Positions 1-4,872 of a stretch of 6,984 bases of DNA are shown one piece after another. This DNA comes from CAZTLE01 sp964614415 (GTDB lineage: Bacteria > Bacteroidota > Bacteroidia > Flavobacteriales > Flavobacteriaceae). The translations under genes were made by a program, and so were the position numbers. How positions within the stretch are numbered: position 1 is the stretch's first letter; each line of letters begins with the position of its first letter. Below the pieces are notes generated by a model. The model saw only the letters and a list, made by a program, of their open reading frames with translations, was not told the origin of the DNA and made no database searches. Location: NCBI GenBank assembly GCA_964614415.1, contig CAZTLE010000204.1, forward strand, positions 1 to 6,984, given 5' to 3'.

Positions 1-156
1 TCCCAGGGCGAAGATCGCCGCGTGGTCATTGTCTCTGGTGACAAAGACCTCATGCAATTGGTCAATGGCCGTACCCTCATGCTCGACACCATGAAAGAGA
101 AGATCTTTGGCTCCGACGAGGTGCTGGAAAAGTTTGGAGACCACCAGTTTGCTTAA
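1..156 (+). pseudogene. Truncated PolA-type 5'-3' exonuclease fragment
   Basis: This 51-codon reading frame enters from the left edge and ends at TAA 154-156. Residues 8-21 read VVIVSGDKDLMQLV, the metal-binding core of the 5'-3' exonuclease (FEN-like) domain of DNA polymerase I; Asp14 and Asp16 correspond to acidic metal ligands. Similarity continues through DTMKEKIFG and VLEKFG (to residue 46, base 138) and then stops. The next five codons give DHQFA, where the family continues with a PP-containing segment and the helix-hairpin-helix region (GD..DNIPG). The rest of the domain and the polymerase are missing. The wording resembles proteobacterial PolA; flavobacterial PolA, as I remember it, has a TPDKDF-type motif here. 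The frame is therefore a rearranged or transferred remnant, or marks a chimeric assembly junction near 138. The TAA overlaps the permease stop codon on the other strand. Confidence 0.6.
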
Positions 157-1352
157 TCCAGCAAATTTGGCGTGACGCGCGTCGCAGCGATCTTGGAGGC
201 CACTCCTCCCAACAATGAGATCGTAACAAATACGATAAGCACATTTAGCAGTTCGAACTTCACCGGATAAGGAAGCGATGGGGTAATTGGAACGAAGCCG
301 AATTGGATTTGCAACAGAACTACAATGATCCCGAGGATCAACCCGATGGCCACTCCAAGGAACGTCATTAGGAATCCGTTGTAGAAGAAGATCTTTCGAA
401 TTTCGGTGATGGTAAGCCCCATGGAGAATAGTGTTTTGATATTGCTGCGCTTTTCCAGGATGACCATGATAATGGTTCCCGCAATATTGAAAATTGCGAT
501 GGCGGCAATAAGGCTCACAAAGAAATACACAAAGAGGTTTTCGGTATTGAGCATTTTGTAGAGCGCATCATTTTGCTGAATCCGGTTTTTGATCTCAATG
601 TCTTCTGAAAAAACAGCGGCGAGCTCGGTGCGCACCATTTCTTCATCGGCGTCCGGTTTTAGTTTTAACACCAGGGAAGAGATCTTTGTAGAATCCAGAC
701 GCAGCAGATCACGCGCGAGACCTATATCCGTAAAAACGTACTTGCTGTCCAGCTCTTCATTTACCTGATATACCCCCGAAACGATTACACTTTCACTAGA
801 GAACGCCTTGGTAGGATCCAGAATCTGACCGGTACCCGGTTTAGGGACGTAGAGCTCCAACAGGTCGTTATAGTCGCGAACACCAAGGGAGAGCTTGGAA
901 GCGACGCCCAGACCGATAACCGCTTCGTTTTGATCGGGCACAAACCACTCGCTTAAAAAGAGGATACTATCCAACGGATGTACTTCCCCGTAGTTTTCTC
1001 CCACCCCTTTGATGAAGGCGATATGATTCTTTCCGCGATATCTCAGGAAGACTCGCTCTTCTACTACCTGGGAAAAGGTTTCCATCCCATCCACCTCCAG
1101 TAACCGGTCCCGGATGGCCTCGTCAAAGGTTAGCGTCTTTCCGTTTTGAGGAAACACTTCCAGATCGGCATCAAATACATTGGTAAACTGAAGGCTAAAA
1201 TCTTTCAGTCCGGCAAAACCGGAAAGGACAATGAACAAAGCCAAAGAACCAATCGCGGCCCCTATCACTGCGATACGCGCAATGATGTTGATCGCATTCT
1301 TGCTGCTCTTAGAGAAGAGGTAGCGTTTGGCTATGTACAGAGGAAATCGCAA
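153..1352 (-). CDS. FtsX/LolC-LolE-like ABC transporter permease
   Basis: This 399-aa inner-membrane permease has the MacB/FtsX layout of the lipoprotein-releasing (LolCDE) family. It has a short cytoplasmic N-terminus (FPLYIAKRYL), TM1 at about residues 22-46, a large extracytoplasmic domain (about 48-270), then TM2 (272-298), TM3 (322-349) and TM4 (368-389). Between TM2 and TM3 is the cytoplasmic segment EKRSNIKTLFSMGLTITEIR, typical of the loop that contacts the ATPase. By family it should work with a LolD-like ATPase in ATP-driven release of lipoproteins toward the outer membrane, but no ATPase gene lies nearby and the substrate is not proven. The start is a TTG (1350-1352), one base after the rbfA stop; no ATG is available without losing TM1. 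There is no Shine-Dalgarno sequence, so translation is probably coupled to rbfA. The C-terminus (TRVTPNLLD) abuts the exonuclease fragment. Confidence 0.88.
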   Translation of the reverse strand: MRFPLYIAKRYLFSKSSKNAINIIARIAVIGAAIGSLALFIVLSGFAGLKDFSLQFTNVFDADLEVFPQNGKTLTFDEAIRDRLLEVDGMETFSQVVEERVFLRYRGKNHIAFIKGVGENYGEVHPLDSILFLSEWFVPDQNEAVIGLGVASKLSLGVRDYNDLLELYVPKPGTGQILDPTKAFSSESVIVSGVYQVNEELDSKYVFTDIGLARDLLRLDSTKISSLVLKLKPDADEEMVRTELAAVFSEDIEIKNRIQQNDALYKMLNTENLFVYFFVSLIAAIAIFNIAGTIIMVILEKRSNIKTLFSMGLTITEIRKIFFYNGFLMTFLGVAIGLILGIIVVLLQIQFGFVPITPSLPYPVKFELLNVLIVFVTISLLGGVASKIAATRVTPNLLD

Positions 1353-1353
1353 G

Positions 1354-1749
1354 TCAGGACTTTTTTCGTTTGGGAAGCAGGTCCGGATCCCGAAGAGGAT
1401 CGTCTTCGCCTTTTACGGCTTTATCGATCTTTTCGATATATTCAAGGCTATCGTCGTTGTAGAAAACCAGGTCGGGCATTTTTCGCAACTGATTCTTCGT
1501 AAGCTGCGACAGGGTATGCTTGATGCGTGGTTTCAATTCGTTTAATTCGGCGACCATGGTCTCGGCGCGTTCCGCAGGGAAAACACTCACATAGGCCTTG
1601 GCGATGGACAGGTCTACCGTCACGCTCACTTTGGAAACAGAAAGGATCGTGCTCATCTGCCCGGAATCCCGAAGCATATTTCTGAGCACTGTTGCCAGGT
1701 CCTTTTGGAGGACGCCGGCTATCTTTTTCTGTCGGTTGCTTTCATTCAT
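1354..1749 (-). CDS. rbfA: Ribosome-binding factor A
   Basis: RbfA binds the 30S subunit and helps mature the 5' end of 16S rRNA. The protein has 131 residues from the chosen start (MNESNRQKKIAGVLQKDLA), close to the usual RbfA length of about 120-135. The N-terminal helix with R-Q-K-K-I-A and L-Q-K-D-L, the central strand SVSKVSVTVDLSIAKAYVSV, and the later LRKMPDLVFYNDDSLEY segment match the KH-type-II RbfA fold. A charged tail (KGEDDPLRDPDLLPKRKKS) follows. An upstream in-frame ATG at 1765-1767 would add MFYFCS, but it lies upstream of the promoter -7 box, so the 1749 start is preferred. The gene is first in an operon with the permease and diverges from the epimerase gene. Confidence 0.95.
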   Translation of the reverse strand: MNESNRQKKIAGVLQKDLATVLRNMLRDSGQMSTILSVSKVSVTVDLSIAKAYVSVFPAERAETMVAELNELKPRIKHTLSQLTKNQLRKMPDLVFYNDDSLEYIEKIDKAVKGEDDPLRDPDLLPKRKKS

Positions 1750-1753
1750 ACTG

Positions 1754-1761
1754 CAAAAGTA
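1754..1761 (-). promoter_or_regulatory. Bacteroidota -7 box of rbfA
   Basis: Read on the minus strand this is TACTTTTG, an exact TAnnTTTG. Its last base is only four bases from the rbfA ATG, so the transcript would begin at or next to the start codon. A TTTG lies upstream, but at 25 bp it is further than the usual spacing. Confidence 0.55.
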
Positions 1762-1806
1762 GAACAATTAGGGTTATTGTAGTAAACAAAGTGGTCGCGT
1801 ATTTAG

Positions 1807-1814
1807 TACTTTTG
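1807..1814 (+). promoter_or_regulatory. Bacteroidota -7 box of the epimerase gene
   Basis: TACTTTTG on the plus strand is an exact TAnnTTTG and identical to the rbfA box. It lies about 33 bp before the epimerase ATG and would give a leader of roughly 28 nt. No well-spaced TTG is visible upstream. Confidence 0.55.
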
Positions 1815-1847
1815 ACACTACAAAATTGTGCGTTTCAAATTTAGTAT

Positions 1848-2267
1848 ATGCATTTACAAAAGATAGAACATCTGGGAATTGCCGTGAAAAACATTGAAGA
1901 GGCCAACAAAGTGTACACCAGGTTACTTGGGTACGAGCATTACAAGACGGAGGCCGTTGAAAGCGAAGGCGTGATCACTTCTTTCTTCAGGTGTGGAGAA
2001 AGCAAGATCGAATTGCTCGAGGCTACGAACCCGGATAGTGCGATTGCGAAGTTCATAGAGAAACGGGGAGAGGGGATCCATCACGTGGCTTATGCTGTGG
2101 AGGACATCAAAGCAGAGTTGAAGCGTCTGGCCGATTCGGGATTTCGTATTTTGAACGAGGAGCCGAAACGTGGCGCTGATAATAAGTGGGTGGCGTTTGT
2201 GCACCCCAAATCGGCAAACGGGGTGTTGGTGGAGTTGTGTCAGGAGATTGATAATAATAACAAATAG
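1848..2267 (+). CDS. mce: Methylmalonyl-CoA epimerase
   Basis: This 139-aa protein of the vicinal oxygen chelate superfamily interconverts (2R)- and (2S)-methylmalonyl-CoA, the step beside methylmalonyl-CoA mutase in the propionate/succinate pathway. Two beta-alpha-beta-beta-beta modules are visible. Likely metal ligands are His8 (EHLGIAV), Glu55 (KIELLEA, where some homologues have Gln), His79 (IHHVAY) and Glu129 (VLVEL). The signature DEP-K-x-G/HPKSxxGVLxEL stretch of the family is present as NEEPKRGADNKWVAFVHPKS and GVLVEL. Glu40, just before GV, is a candidate catalytic residue by comparison with the Propionibacterium enzyme. Length is normal. The start has no Shine-Dalgarno sequence, only an AT-rich leader, as is usual in Bacteroidota. 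The tRNA-locus promoter begins immediately after its stop codon, and no terminator is evident between them. Confidence 0.93.
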   Translation: MHLQKIEHLGIAVKNIEEANKVYTRLLGYEHYKTEAVESEGVITSFFRCGESKIELLEATNPDSAIAKFIEKRGEGIHHVAYAVEDIKAELKRLADSGFRILNEEPKRGADNKWVAFVHPKSANGVLVELCQEIDNNNK

Positions 2268-2299
2268 TTTTGAAGGCGTTGCAAAGAGTTTTACATTTG
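2268..2299 (+). promoter_or_regulatory. Strong Bacteroidota promoter of the tRNA locus
   Basis: TTTTG (2268-2272) is followed after 19 bp by TACATTTG (2292-2299), a full match to the -33/-7 pattern. Transcription should start near 2305. No other exact TAnnTTTG occurs on this strand between here and the intact tRNA at 2708, so this promoter probably serves the partial tRNA copies, the GIY-YIG gene and the tRNA as one transcript. Confidence 0.75.
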
Positions 2300-2321
2300 C
2301 ATCCCGATTTTAGGTGTCATA

Positions 2322-2350
2322 CCTGCCCGACAGGCGGTACGGCAGGCGGG
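2322..2350 (+). repeat. GC-rich palindromic repeat, copy A
   Basis: The sequence has the form CCTGCC-CGAC-AGGCGGTACGGCAGGCGGG. It closely matches copy B at 2418-2447, with a few substitutions and a one-base indel. The outer CCTGCC and GGCAGG arms can pair, so it is a REP-like hairpin element. Its right end touches a fragment of the tRNA D-arm (2352-2370). Confidence 0.75.
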
Positions 2351-2351
2351 A

Positions 2352-2370
2352 CTCAGCTGGTTACCTGCCT
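2352..2370 (+). repeat. tRNA D-arm fragment, direct repeat 1
   Basis: The 19-mer CTCAGCTGGTTACCTGCCT is identical to 2406-2424. It includes part of the tRNA D-arm (CTCAGCTGGTTA) plus the left edge of the inserted palindrome (CCTGCCT). It must therefore have been copied from an already interrupted tRNA copy. Positions 2371-2395 show nothing recognisable. Confidence 0.75.
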
Positions 2371-2395
2371 TCTCTAAGACAGAAAAAACATAACC

Positions 2396-2458
2396 GGTCC
2401 CATAGCTCAGCTGGTTACCTGCCTACCTGGCGGTAACGGCAGGCAGGGAGCACCTGAC
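2396..2458 (+). pseudogene. 5' part of a tRNA, interrupted by a palindrome
   Basis: Positions 2396-2417 and 2448-2458 together reproduce, without mismatch, the first 33 nt of the intact tRNA at 2708-2740: acceptor 5' strand, D-arm, and anticodon stem 5' strand plus the first loop base. They are split in the D-arm, between GGTTA and GAGC, by a 30-bp palindromic insert (2418-2447). Identity ends at 2458, just before the position of U33, and the sequence then leads into the GIY-YIG gene. There is no 3' half, so it cannot make a tRNA. Confidence 0.85.
2418..2447 (+). repeat. GC-rich palindromic repeat, copy B, in a tRNA D-arm
   Basis: This second copy of the element at 2322-2350 (CCTGCC-TACC-TGGCGGTAACGGCAGGCAGG form) can fold into a hairpin with roughly 10-bp arms. 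Removing exactly these 30 bases restores a perfect 33-nt match to the intact tRNA, which defines its borders and shows it is an insertion. Confidence 0.82.
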
Positions 2459-2472
2459 GGAAAATTGACATA

Positions 2473-2730
2473 ATGATTGTGTATGTTTTGAGGAGCGAGG
2501 TTGATGGAAGGTTTTATGTTGGAATGACCGCAAATCTTGCACAGCGGGTTTCGGATCACAACAAGGGTAGGGCTAAAAGCACCAAAGCATATAGACCATG
2601 GAAACTTTTCTTCTTTGAGAACTTTGAAACGAGGAATGAAGCCAGACAAAGAGAAAAGTACCTGAAATCAGGATATGGCAAACAATGGATAAAGGAAAAA
2701 TACAATCGGTCCCATAGCTCAGCTGGTTAG
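2473..2730 (+). CDS. Small GIY-YIG nuclease ending inside a tRNA gene
   Basis: This is an 85-aa single-domain GIY-YIG family protein. The GIY position is V3-Y4-V5, the YIG position is Y15-V16-G17 (RFYVGMT), and Arg25 (LAQRV), His29 and Glu56 (RNEAR) fit the catalytic residues of the family. The conserved EARQREKYLKSGYGKQWI helix closes the domain. The length matches stand-alone UPF0213/UvrC-N-like members, many of which have no proven function; nicking or cutting DNA is the family activity. The gene lies between a duplicated tRNA 5' part (2396-2458) and the intact tRNA (2708). Its last seven residues (RSHSSAG) and its TAG stop are read from the tRNA acceptor stem and D-arm. The start ATG at 2473 has no clear Shine-Dalgarno sequence. 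Expression would come from the promoter at 2268-2299. It may be a homing-like element specific for this tRNA; that part is inference. Confidence 0.85.
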   Translation: MIVYVLRSEVDGRFYVGMTANLAQRVSDHNKGRAKSTKAYRPWKLFFFENFETRNEARQREKYLKSGYGKQWIKEKYNRSHSSAG

Positions 2731-2781
2731 AGCACCTGACTCATAATCAGGGGGTCCTTGGTTCGAGCCCAAGTGGGACCA
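2708..2781 (+). tRNA. tRNA with CAT anticodon (elongator Met or Ile2)
   Basis: The 74-nt cloverleaf is complete: acceptor GGTCCCA/TGGGACC with 7 perfect pairs, D-stem GCTC/GAGC, anticodon stem CCTGA/TCAGG with loop CTCATAA (anticodon CAT), variable loop GGGTC, T-stem CTTGG/CCAAG with loop TTCGAGC, and discriminator A at 2781. CCA is not encoded. The paired G1-C72 argues against initiator tRNA. CAT can be elongator Met or, after lysidine modification by TilS, Ile2; sequence alone does not settle this, although C4-G69 and C5-G68 are compatible with Ile2. Its first 23 nt are also the 3' end of the GIY-YIG reading frame, and its own promoter is not adjacent. Confidence 0.95.
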
Positions 2782-2795
2782 CGTTTATACAAAGA

Positions 2796-2826
2796 CCTCA
2801 GCAAACTTGATTTGTTGAGGTTTTTT
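2796..2826 (+). terminator. Rho-independent terminator of the tRNA
   Basis: CCTCAGCAAA (2796-2805) pairs with TTTGTTGAGG (2811-2820), with one G-U pair and a 5-nt loop, followed by TTTTTT. It lies 15 nt after the tRNA. Confidence 0.88.
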
Positions 2827-2845
2827 CTTTTGTACATGTTTGGAG

Positions 2846-2898
2846 CTTGGGCGAGAAGCCTGTGCTGAGCGCAACGAAGTAAGCCCAAGTGGGACCAC
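2846..2898 (+). pseudogene. tRNA T-arm and acceptor remnant 1 with a repeat in the loop
   Basis: CTTGG (2846-2850) and CCAAG-TGGGACC-A (2885-2897) match the T-stem, acceptor 3' strand and discriminator of the intact tRNA. In place of the 7-nt T-loop there are 34 nt containing a dispersed-repeat-like core (CTGAGCGCAACGAAGTA). The outer CTTGGGC/GCCCAAG arms are a perfect inverted repeat. It begins a unit repeated at 2964. Confidence 0.7.
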
Positions 2899-2910
2899 AG
2901 TTTAAATGAA

Positions 2911-2944
2911 GCCTCGGAGTGGAAATCACATCCGGGGCTTTTTT
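2911..2944 (+). terminator. Terminator of the first remnant unit
   Basis: GCCTCGGA (2911-2918) pairs with TCCGGGGC (2931-2938) with one wobble pair, extended inside by GTG/CAC, and is followed by six T. It stands at the same distance from the remnant as a tRNA terminator would. Confidence 0.75.
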
Positions 2945-2963
2945 CATGGACTCTGTTTTAAGA

Positions 2964-3016
2964 CTTGGGCGAGAAGTTCATACTGAGCTTGACGAAGTAA
3001 GCCCAAGTGGGACCGC
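2964..3016 (+). pseudogene. tRNA T-arm and acceptor remnant 2 with a repeat in the loop
   Basis: This second copy of the remnant has CTTGGGC at 2964-2970 and GCCCAAG-TGGGACC at 3001-3014. The discriminator is changed to G. The loop contains TTCATACTGAGCTTGACGAA, a short dispersed-repeat type common in marine Bacteroidota as I recall. The copy lies 118 bp from the first, and similarity continues beyond the tRNA part into a decayed terminator. Confidence 0.7.
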
Positions 3017-3024
3017 AGTATAAT

Positions 3025-3061
3025 TAGAGCCGTAGAGTATACATCACCTCTGGTGTTTTTT
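3025..3061 (+). terminator. Decayed terminator of the second remnant unit
   Basis: The stretch aligns with the terminator at 2911-2944 and keeps the T-run (3055-3060), but the stem (GCCGTAGAG against CTCTGGTG) has several mismatches. It is probably weak or inactive. Confidence 0.4.
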
Positions 3062-3091
3062 CAAATTGCACACATTGTTCAAATTTTTTAC

Positions 3092-3099
3092 TACATTTG
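3092..3099 (+). promoter_or_regulatory. Orphan Bacteroidota -7 box
   Basis: TACATTTG is an exact TAnnTTTG on the plus strand. TTG occurs upstream at 3066-3068 and 3075-3077, but neither is at the ideal spacing. No plus-strand gene follows; the next CDS runs the other way. It may drive a short RNA or be the leftover promoter of a lost gene. Confidence 0.4.
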
Positions 3100-3265
3100 T
3101 ATTACATAATTGCTTGTTATCTAACAATCATGTTAAAATAGATATAATTTATGTAACGTTGTTGTTAAATAATCGTCAATTAGTTAAATAACCCCCCAAA
3201 TTTGTTAACCTATAACTTGTTATTATGTTCGAGATTAGAATATTAAGTGGAGGTGGTCAGTCTTC
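3100..3265. other. AT-rich intergenic stretch with GTTA/TAAC half-sites
   Basis: There is no convincing gene here. About ten GTTA or TAAC tetramers occur in 110 bp, including the small inverted repeat TTGTTA-TC-TAACAA (3114-3127) and GTTAAC (3204-3209). A 14-codon frame (3225-3269) exists but has no support as a gene. A binding region for a regulator is possible; AT-rich drift is the simpler explanation. Confidence 0.4.
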
Positions 3266-4339
3266 TTAAACTGTCCACTCTACCCTAAAGTTCTTATAAA
3301 AGTTTTTTCCATCGTAGTCTTCCTGATAGTTTAGAAAGTATTCGATGGTGTATTTTCCTCCGACTTTTTTTGTAGGGTCTCCAAGAGGTATTACTTGGTT
3401 TGGCACCTTCACCCGATCCCATTTTTTCTTATTCTTATTCCACTGCAATACTCTATGAGATTTGGGCTGCTTCACTAATTGAATTTTGACTTTATCGAAT
3501 AGTATTGGATAGTTTGAGTTTTTAAAATCCCAATATTCTTTAGTTTGAGTGAAACAATTTGCTATAAGAATACTAATATGTCTTTTGGTTATTTTGAATC
3601 GTGGAAACTTTGCGGGTTTTGAATAAACAAACTTGATTCGTTTGTTGTTTTCGATTGTTGTGGACTCTTCGAGCTCCTCGTTGGACAGCCTTACATTATC
3701 CACTTTTACCTCGTTTATATCGGTTCCGTTATCAAACTTATACTGGTGTATTATCTCGCCATGATCGTTATCGATTGGGAAGAACCATGTGCTTTTCCTT
3801 ATTTCAGAACTTCGACCCTCCTTCTCTGATATATCGATTGTTGTGTTGGAATATAAAATGATCATGGAATGTTCTTCGCAAACGCGCCGTAAGTAATCAT
3901 ACTTTATAGGAATGGTGGTTATATAATCTTTTAGGTTTTGAGTTACTAGTTCTCCCAATTGGGCGTAGTCTTCACCGAACCTACGTATTATAACCTTTTC
4001 TACGATTTCAAGGTTATCAACCGTGCGTTCTCTATCTTCTAGAACACCAACCTGTTTGCGATATGACGTTTTGCGCTTGCGCGAGGTAATAGTTGATAAA
4101 AATGTTATGGTAGTGGTTGTAAGGAATACAATAAAAAAGAGCAGAATTATGTATGGTGACAGACACTCAATGAAAAAAAGTAAAAAGTATCCTAATGTAA
4201 GAGCTTTTAGTTTTAACCAACCAAAAAACACTGCAATCGGTATGAGCGACAAAAGACCACCCAGAATTTGAAATATGAGCTTGTATTTTTCATAGGTTTG
4301 GGAAATATAGGACCAAGATTTTTCAAGGAACTTTTTCAT
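3266..4339 (-). CDS. Unrecognised membrane-anchored protein
   Basis: I do not recognise this 357-aa protein. The N-terminus is hydrophobic: one segment at about residues 21-41 (LIFQILGGLLSLIPIAVFF) and a 41-residue stretch at about 46-86 that could be two helices joined by ECLSPY. A basic cluster (RKRKTSYRK, 87-95) follows and suggests that the remaining 260 residues are cytoplasmic. That part is charged and mixed in secondary structure; its end (about 293-357, with W300, W307 and a final FRVEWTV) looks rich in beta strands. No signal peptide, nucleotide-binding or nuclease motif is visible. Base composition is clearly more AT-rich than the flanking housekeeping genes, and the gene stands alone, which suggests acquisition. 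The start at 4339 has neither a Shine-Dalgarno sequence nor a clear -7 box upstream. A 2TM-effector-plus-sensor layout as in some defence proteins is only a speculative comparison. Confidence 0.75.
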   Translation of the reverse strand: MKKFLEKSWSYISQTYEKYKLIFQILGGLLSLIPIAVFFGWLKLKALTLGYFLLFFIECLSPYIILLFFIVFLTTTTITFLSTITSRKRKTSYRKQVGVLEDRERTVDNLEIVEKVIIRRFGEDYAQLGELVTQNLKDYITTIPIKYDYLRRVCEEHSMIILYSNTTIDISEKEGRSSEIRKSTWFFPIDNDHGEIIHQYKFDNGTDINEVKVDNVRLSNEELEESTTIENNKRIKFVYSKPAKFPRFKITKRHISILIANCFTQTKEYWDFKNSNYPILFDKVKIQLVKQPKSHRVLQWNKNKKKWDRVKVPNQVIPLGDPTKKVGGKYTIEYFLNYQEDYDGKNFYKNFRVEWTV

Positions 4340-4872
4340 TAGTTTCTGTTTTTTGATGTGCGTTGGTTAGAATTATGGGGATGTTGTAAAACTCTAGCAT
4401 CAAGCATCTAAAATGCAAGTTTCTAGCTAGCAAAGTGACAATTGATTCAAAATCCTGTATCAGCCGCTTGGCGTTTATCGAATTATAATTAAATGAGAGA
4501 TCATTGTTAGGGACACAATGACACTGGGGAGGCATCTAATATACAAAATTTGGCTATTTAGTGTACACTGGTTTTTCCTCAACATTTTCTTTTCCTACTA
4601 AAGCGGGAGAAGATGAACCTACCTATCAGTTTAATCCTCTAAGCAAACGTTGGAGAATAGAGTCGCAATGATCACTCTTGGTACTTGCTTAATACTCCAT
4701 ATTTGCATGATTCTGCATGGGTGCTATGTCAGGGTCACGGATCTTTTTTTGCTTCTTTAGCGAGTTTAGCGATGCGTAACCAGCCTCCTTAATTATTACT
4801 TAATGCATAAATCGTTGTGTATGTGGGGCTTTTTTACGTTATTCGCGGCTTGAATGATTGGTGAGTGACGAT
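4340..4872. other. AT-rich intergenic region without a supported gene
   Basis: No reading frame here looks real. A small hairpin (TCATTGT/ACAATGA, 4501-4521, 7-nt loop, no T-run) and a tandem TTTAGCGA near 4757-4774 are the only local structures seen. The region may hold the untranslated start of the 3266-4339 gene and the beginning of a plus-strand RNA ending at 4971. Confidence 0.5.

Noticed and set aside
1750..1767. Six extra N-terminal residues on rbfA from an ATG at 1767
   Set aside because: The promoter -7 box lies inside this stretch, and RbfA conservation begins after it.
2846..3061. CRISPR array or direct-repeat array
   Set aside because: There are only two units, with a 118-bp period and tRNA and terminator content; no short repeats with regular spacers and no cas genes.
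3225..3269. 14-codon frame MFEIRILSGGGQSS, possibly the start of a gene displaced by the membrane protein
   Set aside because: It is too short to judge, lacks a matching promoter box and overlaps the end of the opposite gene.
3655..4271. Plus-strand frames of 68 and 82 codons inside the membrane protein gene
   Set aside because: They are antisense shadows with no family resemblance and unlikely composition.
4323..4535. 70-codon minus-strand frame overlapping the start of the unrecognised membrane protein
   Set aside because: It has no recognisable domain or promoter box, lies in AT-rich intergenic DNA and overlaps the next gene; chance is the better explanation.
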